Assembly: GCA_900543675.1 (NCBI GenBank)
Contig: UQRY01000003.1
Coordinates: 1-64,000, forward strand
Length of the DNA stretch: 64,000 bases
Origin: an uncultured Mycoplasmatota bacterium
GTDB taxonomy: Bacteria > Bacillota_I > Bacilli_A > RF39 > UBA660
Direction of reading: 5' to 3'
How positions within the stretch are numbered: the stretch's first letter is position 1; every line of letters starts with the position of its first letter. The translations under genes were made by a program, and so were the position numbers. Below the pieces are notes generated by a model that ran no database searches, was not told the DNA's origin, and saw nothing but the letters and a program-made list of their open reading frames with translations. Of the stretch, positions 46,139 through 55,300 are shown piece after piece.

Positions 46139-46756
46139 ATGCAAAATTATTCTCAATATAATGACTATGAATTAGTTTATATGGTTCAAGAAGAAAACGA
46201 GAATGCCTATCAAATTTTATATGATAAGTACCAGCCACTTTTGCGTCAAATTGTCAGCCGTTTTTATTCGACTTATCGTTATTTTGGAATTGAGTACGAA
46301 GATTTGTATCAAGAAGCCAATTTAGCATTAACCAAGGCAATTCGTACTTATCAAGTATCTTCTAATACGTTATTTTATACTTTCGCCTGTATTACGATAC
46401 GTAGTAAATTAAAAAATTTAATTAAGGTTTCTACTTCCCAAAAATGTTTATTCCATCAAAATATGTTATCTTTATATGATGCGATTAATGGAATGGATAA
46501 GGATGTATTATTGATTGATACGATTATTGATCCAGATTCTCTTGATCCAGCTTTAGAACTAGAGAAAAAGAATTTGGCTCATCAATTGTTTCAATTTTCC
46601 CTTTCTTTAACTGTTGTTCAAGGACAGATATTTGAACTTAAGACAGCGGGCTTTCGTAATATAGATATCGCGGTTTTACTGGGAATGTCTTTAAAAGATG
46701 TTAGTAATTATATGTATCGAATTAGAAGAAAATTAAAGCGTTTTTTAGTAGCTTGA
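46139..46756 (+). CDS. sigH: Sigma-70 family factor, SigH-like
   Basis: 205 residues with sigma region 2 (DYELVYMVQEENENAYQILY, YEDLYQEANLALTKAI, FYTFACITIRSKLKNLIK) and region 4 (ELKTAGFRNIDIAVLLGMS, VSNYMYRIRRKLKRFL). Bacillus sigH, which starts sporulation and competence, is at this exact place between rlmB and secE-nusG. Sequence alone says only group 3/ECF-like sigma; synteny favours SigH. Confidence 0.85.
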   Translation: MQNYSQYNDYELVYMVQEENENAYQILYDKYQPLLRQIVSRFYSTYRYFGIEYEDLYQEANLALTKAIRTYQVSSNTLFYTFACITIRSKLKNLIKVSTSQKCLFHQNMLSLYDAINGMDKDVLLIDTIIDPDSLDPALELEKKNLAHQLFQFSLSLTVVQGQIFELKTAGFRNIDIAVLLGMSLKDVSNYMYRIRRKLKRFLVA

Positions 46757-46798
46757 CTTTTTCTATTGTATGATATAATGATAATAGGGTGAGGCTAT

Positions 46799-47449
46799 AT
46801 GGAGAAGAGGACGATTGTTGAATTTGGTCTTTCTACCATGTCGATGGATTATAAAAGAGAATTTTTATATAAATTGGATTCTATGTTGAAAGAGATTCAT
46901 GAAAGTGGTGGCTTTGTTACTAGTTTTGATCCAAATACCATTTATATTACAGAAGATACTAGAATGCCTGTGTTTTCTTCGATTCGTCGTTTTCTTCCTG
47001 ATGAGGAGGACCAGCAAAATATTAAAGTGGCTAATCTTTTATGGATGGCAGATTTAGCTTTTTGTTTGTATCTTCCTGATTATAATTTAGCAAATGGATT
47101 ATTAAATCCAGAAGTAATCAGCATGTACTTTCAAGATTTTAAAGGATATTTTCCAGAAGAAGATGTTGATTATTATGCATCTATTTTTCAACTAGATTAT
47201 TCGCTTCCTGTTCTTCCTACTCAGTATTATAGTGATTATATTAATGCCAAGATGGAAGCTAATCAAGCGAGTGCTTATTCTAGTCATAAAAGTTACAGTA
47301 AGAGTACTTTAGCTGGACGGATGATGAGTGAAAAAAATAATATTAGAAATGCTGGATATGCGAACTACATCTTGATGACTAGTTTGGTCGGTTCTTTATT
47401 GTTGTTAGGCGTTTGGTTTTTATTCTCGTTTTCTTCGATATTTTCTTGA
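46799..47449 (+). CDS. Hypothetical tail-anchored membrane protein
   Basis: 216 residues with a soluble, mixed domain, a Ser/Lys linker and one C-terminal membrane helix (about 190-211), so probably tail-anchored with the domain in the cytosol. No family recognised. It takes the place of rpmG between sigH and secE. Start ATG after GGGTGAGG. Its position behind a sigma factor gene makes a membrane regulator possible, but nothing in the sequence shows it. Confidence 0.75.
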   Translation: MEKRTIVEFGLSTMSMDYKREFLYKLDSMLKEIHESGGFVTSFDPNTIYITEDTRMPVFSSIRRFLPDEEDQQNIKVANLLWMADLAFCLYLPDYNLANGLLNPEVISMYFQDFKGYFPEEDVDYYASIFQLDYSLPVLPTQYYSDYINAKMEANQASAYSSHKSYSKSTLAGRMMSEKNNIRNAGYANYILMTSLVGSLLLLGVWFLFSFSSIFS

Positions 47450-47474
47450 CTTTAAGCCTTTTGTGTGATATGGT
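47446..47474 (+). promoter_or_regulatory. Promoter of secE-nusG
   Basis: -35 TTGACT (47446-47451, overlapping the upstream stop), 17-bp spacer, -10 TATGGT (47469-47474). Confidence 0.5.
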
Positions 47475-47527
47475 TATGCTGAACACGAAAGGTGTTTTTA
47501 TTTTGATAAAATGAAGGTGGGTTATTT

Positions 47528-47896
47528 ATGGCAAAAGTGGTAAAGTCAACTAGAGAAGTTGTCGATATCAACGAAGAAATGGAAAAGATCCAAAAAAAGA
47601 AAAAGAATAGTGGAAAGGAAAAAGAACAGTCTGAACAGAAGAAGAATAAAAATGAAAAAGTAGTTAAAAATACAGATAAGAAGAAACCAAGTAAAGATAA
47701 GAAGGTTAAAAAAACTAAAAAGAAAAATCCAGTATTTACTTTCTTTGCTGAAGTAAAGAAAGAGGTTTCTAAAGTAAAATGGCCTAGTCGTAGAGATATG
47801 GTTAAATATTCAATTGCGACGATTGTCTTTATTATTTTCTTTGCTATATTCTTCTTTATTATCGATATGATTATGGCTGTTTTATTGGGGGTGTAA
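47528..47896 (+). CDS. secE: Preprotein translocase subunit SecE
   Basis: 122 residues. The last 55 are a typical single-helix SecE (FFAEVKKEVSKVKWPSRRDMVKYS then a membrane helix). The first 65 are an unusually long Lys/Glu-rich cytosolic extension absent from the roughly 60-residue Bacillus SecE. SecE clamps SecY in the translocon. nusG follows 3 bp later. Confidence 0.95.
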   Translation: MAKVVKSTREVVDINEEMEKIQKKKKNSGKEKEQSEQKKNKNEKVVKNTDKKKPSKDKKVKKTKKKNPVFTFFAEVKKEVSKVKWPSRRDMVKYSIATIVFIIFFAIFFFIIDMIMAVLLGV

Positions 47897-47899
47897 GAG

Positions 47900-48436
47900 A
47901 TGGAAAAACAATGGTATGTTGTGAATACTTATTCTGGACACGAAAACAAAGTAAAAGAAAAGTTAGAGATGCGTGCGGAAAGTATGGATATGAAAGATTA
48001 TATTTTCCGAGTTGTTGTTCCAGAAGAGAAAATTATTGAAGAAAAAGATGGGGTAAAAAAAGAAAAAGTAAAAAAACTATTTCCAGGATATATTCTTGTT
48101 GAAATGGTCATGAGTGATGAAGCGTGGTATGTTGTTCGTAATACTCCAGGTGTTACCGGATTTATCGGATCTAGTGGAAAAGGGGCTAAACCAACTCCAT
48201 TACAACCACAAGAAGTTGACAAAGTCTTAAATAGTATGGGAATTAGTAGAATCGATGTAAATAAAGAATTAGTGTCTGGTAGCAAAGTTAGAATTATTAG
48301 TGGTCCGTTTGCTGGTATGTTCGGTACAATTGAAGAGGTTGATGCACCTAATCAAAAAGTTATATTGAATGTTGATTTATTTGGTCAAGAGACTTCGGTT
48401 GAAGTAGCTATTTCTGAAATCGAGGTTGCTGGATAA
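47900..48436 (+). CDS. nusG: Transcription elongation/antitermination factor NusG
   Basis: 178 residues: N-terminal NGN domain (WYVVNTYSGHENKVKEKLE, LFPGYILVEM, VRNTPGVTGFIG) and C-terminal KOW domain (VRIISGPFAGMFGTIEEVD). It binds RNA polymerase and couples it to ribosomes or Rho. Located between secE and the ribosomal protein genes as in nearly all bacteria. Confidence 0.97.
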   Translation: MEKQWYVVNTYSGHENKVKEKLEMRAESMDMKDYIFRVVVPEEKIIEEKDGVKKEKVKKLFPGYILVEMVMSDEAWYVVRNTPGVTGFIGSSGKGAKPTPLQPQEVDKVLNSMGISRIDVNKELVSGSKVRIISGPFAGMFGTIEEVDAPNQKVILNVDLFGQETSVEVAISEIEVAG

Positions 48437-48437
48437 T

Positions 48438-48821
48438 ATGAAATATGAAAAACCACTTTCTTCTAGAAAGTATATTGCTTTAAAAATCGATGCTTATGCT
48501 TTAAAGGGGATGATATCTCTATATTCACCTGAAGAGCAAGCAAAAATTTTAGAAACTTATTTGAGTGAATCGGAATATAGCGACTGGGAAAGAAAAATAT
48601 ACGAAAATACAGTAAATTTTCCTTTAGATGTTATGTTGTACGAGGAAATTGGAAATTCATTTAAGTTGGATTTTGACTATGAGTCTCTTGAAAGAAAATA
48701 TCAAATTCCACATCATGTGCTTGGTGAAAAACTTTATGAGTATCAAACTCAAGATTTTCAAACTGTTTCAGAAATTTTTTTCCCTTTTTTGAAAGAAGCT
48801 TCTTTAAGGAAGAAAAAGTAG
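48438..48821 (+). CDS. Hypothetical protein between nusG and rplK
   Basis: 127-residue acidic, probably helical soluble protein of unknown family. ATG 48438 is 1 bp after the nusG stop, so it is co-transcribed and perhaps coupled. The nusG-rplK junction is one of the most conserved in bacteria, so an inserted gene here is notable. No catalytic motif seen. Confidence 0.72.
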   Translation: MKYEKPLSSRKYIALKIDAYALKGMISLYSPEEQAKILETYLSESEYSDWERKIYENTVNFPLDVMLYEEIGNSFKLDFDYESLERKYQIPHHVLGEKLYEYQTQDFQTVSEIFFPFLKEASLRKKK

Positions 48822-48936
48822 GGTTTTGTGATATAGGAAACTAGTTTTAAGTTAGTGGATAAAATCAAGAAAATTAATAAAAATTTGGAAAATATTGTTG
48901 GAAATGAGAAAGTTGTGGAAAAAGAAAAGAAAAATG

Positions 48937-48965
48937 TTGCATTTATTTAAAAAAGATGATACTAT
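48937..48965 (+). promoter_or_regulatory. Promoter of rplK-rplA
   Basis: -35 TTGCAT (48937-48942), 17-bp spacer, -10 TACTAT (48960-48965), within TGTTGCATT... followed by T/A runs. Almost the same element recurs at 51531-51561. Confidence 0.72.
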
Positions 48966-48999
48966 TTAGTCGCTATATTTAATTATATAGATGAAATTA

Positions 49000-49053
49000 A
49001 GTGGGAAGCACGGATATCAAATAGGAAAAGAATGGAATGCTAATAGAACCACT
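49000..49053 (+). promoter_or_regulatory. rplK leader element, candidate L1 autoregulatory site
   Basis: AGTGG (49000-49004) pairs with CCACT (49049-49053). Inside, GTGGGA, then GATATC, then GAACCAC are shared in the same order with the element before rplA. L1 is known to bind the L11-L1 leader in other bacteria through a similar GTGGGA-containing bulged helix. Assignment is inference. Confidence 0.5.
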
Positions 49054-49090
49054 CGCGAAAACGAAATTAATTTTATAGGAGGTGTTTTTC

Positions 49091-49516
49091 GTGGCAAAAG
49101 AAGTTGTGAGAAAAATTAAATTACAAGTTGTAGCTGGAAAAGCAACACCTGCTCCACCAGTTGGTACAGTGTTGGGTCCTGCAGGAATCAACTTACAAGA
49201 ATTTTGTACAAAATATAATGATGCAACTAGAGATAAAATGGGAGATATTTTACCAGTTGAAATTACTGTTTATGATGACAGAAGTTTTGATTTCGTAGTA
49301 AAAACTCCACCAGTACCTTTCTTACTTAAGAAAGCTGCGAATATTGCTAAAGGAGCAAGCAAAAAGGCAGACGGTGTCGTTGGAAAGATTACGACAAGTC
49401 AGTTAAAGGAAATTGCTGAAACTAAATTGCCTGATTTGAATGCTTATACTGTAGACGAAGCAATGAAAATTGTTGCTGGTACAGCACGCAATATGGGAAT
49501 TGAAATTGTAGATTAA
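49091..49516 (+). CDS. rplK: 50S ribosomal protein L11
   Basis: 141 residues, normal length. N-terminal [20 protein letters not shown] and C-terminal rRNA-binding domain with [17 protein letters not shown]. It forms the GTPase-associated centre with 23S rRNA. GTG 49091 after AGGAGGTG is the start that gives MAKEVVRK. Confidence 0.97.
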   Translation: MAKEVVRKIKLQVVAGKATPAPPVGTVLGPAGINLQEFCTKYNDATRDKMGDILPVEITVYDDRSFDFVVKTPPVPFLLKKAANIAKGASKKADGVVGKITTSQLKEIAETKLPDLNAYTVDEAMKIVAGTARNMGIEIVD

Positions 49517-49535
49517 TCATTAATCAATAAAATAG

Positions 49536-49604
49536 ACATATAGGTAAAATACCTATGTGGGAGAGATATCCGCTCGTTAATGCAAAAAAATTTGCGAACC
49601 ACAT
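49536..49604 (+). promoter_or_regulatory. rplA leader element, candidate L1 autoregulatory site
   Basis: ATGTGG (49555-49560) pairs with CCACAT (49599-49604), containing GTGGGA, GATATC and GAACCAC like the rplK element, plus a GCAAA/TTTGC hairpin. A second hairpin just upstream (TAGGTA/TACCTA, 49542-49555) shares bases with it, so the two may compete. Confidence 0.5.
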
Positions 49605-49618
49605 AAGGAGGAATTAAA

Positions 49619-50317
49619 GTGAAACAAAGAGGAAAGAAATATGTTGAAGCTTTAGGAAAAATCGAGAAGGGAAAAGCTTATACTAAAGAAGAAGCAATTA
49701 AATTAGCTAAAGAAACTTCTATTAGTAAATTCGACGGTAGTGTTGAAGTAGCTGTTAGACTTAATCTTGATACCAAGAAAGCTGATCAACAATTAAGAGG
49801 AGCTATCGTATTACCACACGGTACAGGTAAAACTAAAAAAGTTTTAGTTATCGCTAAAGGAGATAATGCCAAGAAAGCTGAAGAAGCTGGTGCTGATTAT
49901 GTTGGGGACGTTGATATGTTAGAGAAAATCGAAAAAGAAAATTGGTTCGATTTCGATGTAATGATCGCAACTCCTGATATGATGCCACTTCTTGGTAAAT
50001 TAGGTAGAGTATTAGGACCTAAAGGTCTTATGCCAAACCCTAAGACTGGTACAGTTACTACTGATGTAGCTAAAGCAGTAAGCGAAGTAAAAGCTGGACG
50101 TGTTGAATATAGAACAGATAGCTTTGGAAATGTTCATGGTATTATCGGAAAAGTATCTTTTACAGAAGAACAATTATTAGACAACTTAAATGCTTTTATG
50201 GCTACAATCATGAAAGTAAAACCTGCTAGCGTAAAAGGAGATTATATCAAGAACGTTGCTATTACGACAACGATGGGTCCAGGAATTAAAATTTTAGTAA
50301 ATTCTTTTGACAAATAA
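49619..50317 (+). CDS. rplA: 50S ribosomal protein L1
   Basis: 232 residues, full length. [45 protein letters not shown] and the C-terminal TMGPGIKI are typical. It binds the L1 stalk of 23S rRNA and often its own mRNA. GTG start after AAGGAGGAATTAAA. Its stop overlaps the next promoter. Confidence 0.97.
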   Translation: MKQRGKKYVEALGKIEKGKAYTKEEAIKLAKETSISKFDGSVEVAVRLNLDTKKADQQLRGAIVLPHGTGKTKKVLVIAKGDNAKKAEEAGADYVGDVDMLEKIEKENWFDFDVMIATPDMMPLLGKLGRVLGPKGLMPNPKTGTVTTDVAKAVSEVKAGRVEYRTDSFGNVHGIIGKVSFTEEQLLDNLNAFMATIMKVKPASVKGDYIKNVAITTTMGPGIKILVNSFDK

Positions 50318-50335
50318 AAAAGAATCATATATAAT
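50307..50335 (+). promoter_or_regulatory. Consensus promoter of rplJ-rplL
   Basis: Perfect -35 TTGACA (50307-50312), 17-bp spacer, perfect -10 TATAAT (50330-50335). The only fully consensus promoter I found here; it starts the L10 leader. Confidence 0.85.
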
Positions 50336-50344
50336 AAGTGTAAT

Positions 50345-50455
50345 TTGTTGGTGCCATAGACAGTAGGTAAATAAGTAAATCCTACCGAGGACTTCATAAA
50401 GTTTATTTAAGTTCTCAGGTAGTCTGGGAACTTTTTGTATGGTACCTCTAAAAAT
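50345..50455 (+). promoter_or_regulatory. Ribosomal protein L10 leader
   Basis: Matches the known L10 leader pattern: GTGCCATAGACAGTAGGT, CCTACCGAGGACTTCAT, then CTCAGGTAG and a GGTACCTC closing strand before AGGAGG. L10(L12)4 binds it to hold down rplJL expression. A GTTCTC...GGGAAC-TTTTT unit inside can act as a terminator. Confidence 0.85.
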
Positions 50456-50470
50456 AATAGGAGGTGTTTT

Positions 50471-50965
50471 ATGGCAAGTGCTAAAATCTTAGAACAAAAG
50501 CAAGCAGTTATCGATGAGATCAAACAAACAGTATCTGACGCTTCAACAATCGTATTATTCGATTATCGTGGTCTTACCGATAGTGAATCTAAAGAACTAA
50601 GAAGAAGTTTACGTGAAGTTGGATCGGATTATAAAGTATATAAAAATACTTTAATGAATCGTGCTTTTCATGATTTAGACATTAAATTAGACGAATCATT
50701 AAATGGTCCTAGTGCGTTAGCATTTAGTTCTGATCAGATTGCTCCAATTAAAGTGTTATCTGAATTTGCTAAGACACACCCAGCTTTAGTATTAAAGGTT
50801 GGTATTGTCGATGGAGAAATTTCAGACGAAGCAAAGTTATCTCAACTTGCAACTATTCCATCACGCGAAGGACTACTTACAATGTTGGCTGGAGCTATGA
50901 TTGCTATTCCAAGAGATTTATCGATCTGTTTGGATTTGTATGGTAAACAAAAAGAGGGCGAATAG
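50471..50965 (+). CDS. rplJ: 50S ribosomal protein L10
   Basis: 164 residues. Typical KQAVIDEIKQTVSDASTIVLFDYRGLT and VYKNTLMNRAF. It anchors L7/L12 dimers at the stalk base. I chose ATG 50471 after ATAGGAGG; the open frame extends upstream into the leader without conservation. Confidence 0.96.
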   Translation: MASAKILEQKQAVIDEIKQTVSDASTIVLFDYRGLTDSESKELRRSLREVGSDYKVYKNTLMNRAFHDLDIKLDESLNGPSALAFSSDQIAPIKVLSEFAKTHPALVLKVGIVDGEISDEAKLSQLATIPSREGLLTMLAGAMIAIPRDLSICLDLYGKQKEGE

Positions 50966-51004
50966 TCCTATCAATAATAAAAATTAAATAAGGAGGAAAA
51001 AATA

Positions 51005-51376
51005 ATGGCAAAATTAACAAAAGAGAGCTTCATTGAAAGCTTAAAAGAAATGAGTCTTTTAGAAATTAAAGAATTAGTAGATGCAATGAAAGAGGAATTT
51101 GGTGTAGATCCAAGTGCTGTAGCTGTTGCTGCTCCAGTAGCTGGTGGAGCTAGCCAAGAAGAAGAAAGTTCTACTGTTACTGTAGTACTTACTGAAGCTG
51201 GTGCTGCTAAAGTTAACGTTATCAAAGTAGTTCGTGAAATTACTGGATTAGGATTAAAAGAATCTAAAGATATCGTTGATAATAATGGTACAATCAAAGA
51301 AAACATTTCTAAAGACGAAGCTAATGAAATTAAAGCTAAGCTTGAAGAAGCTGGCGCTACTGTTGAATTCAAGTAA
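51005..51376 (+). CDS. rplL: 50S ribosomal protein L7/L12
   Basis: 123 residues: N-terminal dimer domain, Ala/Glu hinge ([11 protein letters not shown]) and the C-terminal factor-binding domain ([24 protein letters not shown]). Start after AAGGAGG. A terminator follows. Confidence 0.97.
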   Translation: MAKLTKESFIESLKEMSLLEIKELVDAMKEEFGVDPSAVAVAAPVAGGASQEEESSTVTVVLTEAGAAKVNVIKVVREITGLGLKESKDIVDNNGTIKENISKDEANEIKAKLEEAGATVEFK

Positions 51377-51395
51377 GAGATATTTAACGGTGTAA

Positions 51396-51427
51396 AAACG
51401 AATTGACGAGTTCAGTTCGTTTTTTTT
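51396..51427 (+). terminator. Intrinsic terminator of rplJ-rplL
   Basis: ACGAATTGA (51398-51406) pairs with TTCAGTTCGT (51411-51420), followed by T8. Confidence 0.9.
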
Positions 51428-51532
51428 GTGTGATAGTGTTTAAGGTAATTTGGAATTTATGGTTTTAAAGGCATGAAAAAAACAAAAAACGTAAAATTTT
51501 GTCCAACTACTTGAAAAAAAGTAAAAAATATG

Positions 51533-51561
51533 TTGCATTATTTTTAAAAATTCAGTATTAT
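51533..51561 (+). promoter_or_regulatory. Promoter of the rsmC-like gene
   Basis: -35 TTGCAT (51533-51538), 17-bp spacer, -10 TATTAT (51556-51561). Sequence and spacer resemble the rplK promoter. Confidence 0.7.
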
Positions 51562-51576
51562 ATGAGTACGAAAGGA

Positions 51577-51614
51577 GAACTAACTATTATTGATAGAAAA
51601 TAGTTAGTTCTTTT
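51577..51614 (+). terminator. Leader hairpin, possible attenuator
   Basis: A perfect 12-bp stem, GAACTAACTATT (51577-51588) with AATAGTTAGTTC (51599-51610), followed by TTTT. It lies just after the promoter and before the gene's own ribosome-binding site, so it could stop or pause transcription conditionally. Confidence 0.6.
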
Positions 51615-51634
51615 GCTTTGTTGGGGGTGATTAA

Positions 51635-52219
51635 TTGGCACAGTATTTTGACAACGTCGATTTGAAAAGTAATCGGAAAGAAATAGTAATTAAGATAAAA
51701 GATACTTCTTTGAAAATGACAACAGATAATGGTGTATTTTCAAAAACTAAGTTAGATTTTGGAACAAGGTTACTTTTGGAAAGTCTTCCCTTAGAAGATT
51801 TTCAAGGTAAAGTTTTGGATGTTGGTTGTGGATATGGAGTAATTGGGATTTATTTAGCGAAGAATACTTCGTGTACGGTGGATATGTGTGATGTCAATAG
51901 ACGAGCACTTCATCTAGCGCGAACAAATGCGAAAGATAATCAAGTTGATGTAAATATTTTTGAGAGTGATGCTTATCAAAATGTATCTGATCGTTATCAA
52001 GTAATTATTACTAATCCACCGATTCGAGCAGGGAAAGAAGTGGTTTATCGAATTCTACTAGGAGCAAAAGAACATTTATTGCCTGATGGGTGCTTGTATT
52101 GTGTAATTCACAAAGACCAAGGCGCTAAATCGACGATTTCTGAGCTTGAAAAAAGTTATAATGTTAGTATCTTAGAGAAAAATAAGGGTTTTTTTGTAAT
52201 AAAGTGTACAAGTTGTTGA
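51635..52219 (+). CDS. Class I SAM methyltransferase, RsmC/YbxB-like
   Basis: 194 residues: VLDVGCGYGVIGIYLA SAM motif and TNPPIRAGK, which fits the guanine-N2 (RsmC-like) group NPPF/NPPI. YbxB sits between rplL and rpoB in Bacillus, as here. It probably methylates 16S rRNA. TTG start at 51635 after GGGGGTGA. Ends with TGA. Confidence 0.9.
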   Translation: MAQYFDNVDLKSNRKEIVIKIKDTSLKMTTDNGVFSKTKLDFGTRLLLESLPLEDFQGKVLDVGCGYGVIGIYLAKNTSCTVDMCDVNRRALHLARTNAKDNQVDVNIFESDAYQNVSDRYQVIITNPPIRAGKEVVYRILLGAKEHLLPDGCLYCVIHKDQGAKSTISELEKSYNVSILEKNKGFFVIKCTSC

Positions 52220-52244
52220 CTTGTTGATAAAATTATGCTATTAA
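52216..52244 (+). promoter_or_regulatory. Promoter of rpoBC
   Basis: -35 TTGACT (52216-52221, overlapping the upstream stop), 17-bp spacer, -10 TATTAA (52239-52244). Confidence 0.55.
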
Positions 52245-52312
52245 TATAAATTGGCAACGTATTATTTTTTATCAATATGTTCTTTGATTATATGTGTATA
52301 GGGGTGAATTTA

Positions 52313-55300
52313 GTGGCATATAAAGTAATTAAATGTGGTGACCACCGAGAGAGAAGAAGTTTTTCTAGAATTAAAAATACTTATGAACTAAAAGATTTGT
52401 TGGAGATTCAGACTAAGTCCTATGAATGGTTTACGAATACAGGTATTAAAGAAGTATTCGAGGACTTATTTCCAGTTGAGAATTTTGCTGGTACGTTATC
52501 GTTAGAATTTGGCGATTATCATTTTGATTCTCCTCGTTATTCGATTAAAGAATGTAAGGATCGTGAGACGACTTATGCTGCACCATTAAAAGTGGATGTC
52601 AGACTTTTTAATCGTGAGACAGGAGAAGTTAAAGAACAAGAAATTTTCTTGGGTGATATGCCTATCATGACGGATAGCGGTACTTTTGTCATCAATGGAG
52701 CAGAACGTGTTATTGTTAGTCAGTTGGTTCGTTCGCCAAGTGTTTACTTTAATCGTGAGATCGATAAGAATGGTAGAGAGTTAATTACTTCTCAAATCAT
52801 TCCTACTCGTGGTACTTGGTTAGAATTTGAAACGGATGCAAGAGATGTTCTTTATGTTAGAATTGATAGAACTAGAAAAGTAACACTTACTACTTTGTTA
52901 CGTGCTTTTGGTTTGTCAAGTGATGACGATATCCGTAAGATGTTCGGTAAGAATGAATATATCGAAAATACGATTGTTAAAGATTCTACTAAGAATACCG
53001 ATGAAGCTTTAATTGAGATTTACGAGAAATTAAGACCTGGTGAACCAGCTACTTTGGATTCATCTAAGAACCAGATTATTACTCGTTTCTTTGATGAATT
53101 CCGTTATGATTTAGCACGTGTAGGTCGTTATAAATTTAATCGTAAATTAAATGTACTTGATCGTGTATTAAATCAAACTTTAGCTGAAGATATCAAAGTA
53201 AATGGAGAAGTTGTTGTTCCTAAAGATACATTAGTAACTAAAGAAGTCTTGGAACAATTGCGCCCTATTTTCAAAGATGGTTATGGTGTTCGTGAAGCCA
53301 TGATTAACGAAGAGTTAGATACTTATAATAAGATTCAAGAAATTAAAATTTACAATCCAAACAAAAAATCAGAGAAGCTTACGCTTATTGGTAATGACCA
53401 AACTGTGGATATTAAGCGTCTTACTATTCCTGATGTTTATGCTGCTGTATCTTATTATTTATGTCTATTAAATGGATTTGGTAATTTTGATGAGATTGAC
53501 CACCTTGGTAATCGTCGTATTCGTCAAGTTGGTGAACTTTTACAAAATCAATTTAGAATTGGTGTTTCACGTATGGAGAGAGTTATTCGCGAGAGAATGA
53601 CGACTCAAGAAATGGAAGAGGTAACACCAAAGACGTTAATTAATATTCGTCCAGTTACTGCTGCAATGAAGGAATTCTTTGGTAGTAGTCAGTTATCTCA
53701 ATTCATGGATCAGATTAACCCAATTTCTGAGCTTACCAATAAACGTCGTTTATCTGCCTTAGGTCCAGGTGGTTTATCAAGAGATCGTGCTGGTATGGAA
53801 GTACGTGATGTTAATCCATCTCACTATGGACGTATCTGTCCAATTGAGTCACCAGAAGGTCAGAATATCGGGTTGATCACTTCTCTTGCTAGTTATGCAA
53901 AAGTGGATGAGTATGGTTTCATTATGACTCCATATCGTAAAGTAGATCATTGTAAGATTACTGATCAAGTAGATTATTTAACAGCGGATGAAGAAAATGA
54001 TGTAATTATTTCTCAAGCTACTGTAGCAACTGATGATAATAATATGATGACCGATGAGAAAGTAGCTGCTCGTTTTAGAGGGGATAATATCTTAGTAAAA
54101 CCTGATCAAGTTGATTATATTGATGTGTCTCCACAACAAGTAGTTGCGGTTACGACAAGTTGTATTCCATTCTTGGAACACGATGATGCTACTCGTGCTT
54201 TGATGGGTGCTAACATGCAACGTCAGTCTGTGCCACTTTTAAAAGCAGAAGCACCATTTGTTGGAACTGGTGTTGAATATATCGCTGCTCGCGATTCAGG
54301 AGCTGCTATCTTAGCTAAAGCAGATGGTATTGTTGAATATGTTGATGCTAAGAGAATTGTAATTAAAAACAAGACTGGCAAAGATACTTATTATTTAGCT
54401 AATTTCGAAGAAAGTAACCAAGATTCATGTTATCATCATCGTCCAATCGTAAGAGTTGGTGATGAAGTAAAACGTGGACATGTTATCGCTGATGGTCCAA
54501 GTATGGATCAAGGTGAACTTGCTTTAGGTAAGAACGTCGTTGTTGCTTTCATGACCTTTAATGGATATAACTATGAAGATGCTGTTATTCTAAATGAAAA
54601 ATTAGTTAAAGATGATGTTTATACCTCTATTCATATTGAAGATTATCAAATGCAATGTCGTGAGACTAAGTTAGGACCAGAAGAAATTACTCGTGATATT
54701 CCTAATGTTAGTGATGAGGCACGTAAGAACTTAGATGAGAACGGTATTGTTATCGTTGGTACTGAAGTTAAAGAAGGAGATATCTTAGTAGGTAAAGTTA
54801 CGCCTAAAGGAATGGCTGAACTTACTTCAGAGGAAAAATTATTACATGCTATTTTCGGAGAAAAGACTCGTGAAGTTAGAGATACTTCTCTTCGTGTACC
54901 TCATGGTGGCGAAGGTATCGTTCATGATGTAAAGATTTATTCTCGTAAGGATAATGATGAATTACCAGCTGGTGTAAGTAAAGTTATTCGTGTTTATATC
55001 GCTCAAAAACGTAAGATTCAAATTGGTGATAAAATGGCTGGACGTCATGGTAACAAAGGTGTTATTTCCCTTATTTTACCAGAAGAAGATATGCCATATT
55101 TACCAGATGGTACACCAGTTGATATTATGCTTAACCCACAAGGTGTTCCTTCTCGTATGAACTTAGGACAAATCTTAGAGTTACACTTAGGTATGGCTGC
55201 TAAGAAGTTAGGTATTCATGTTGCGACACCAGTATTCGATGGTGCTAAGAACCAAGATATTCTAGATATGATGAAGGAAGCAGGAATGAGCGAAGATGGT

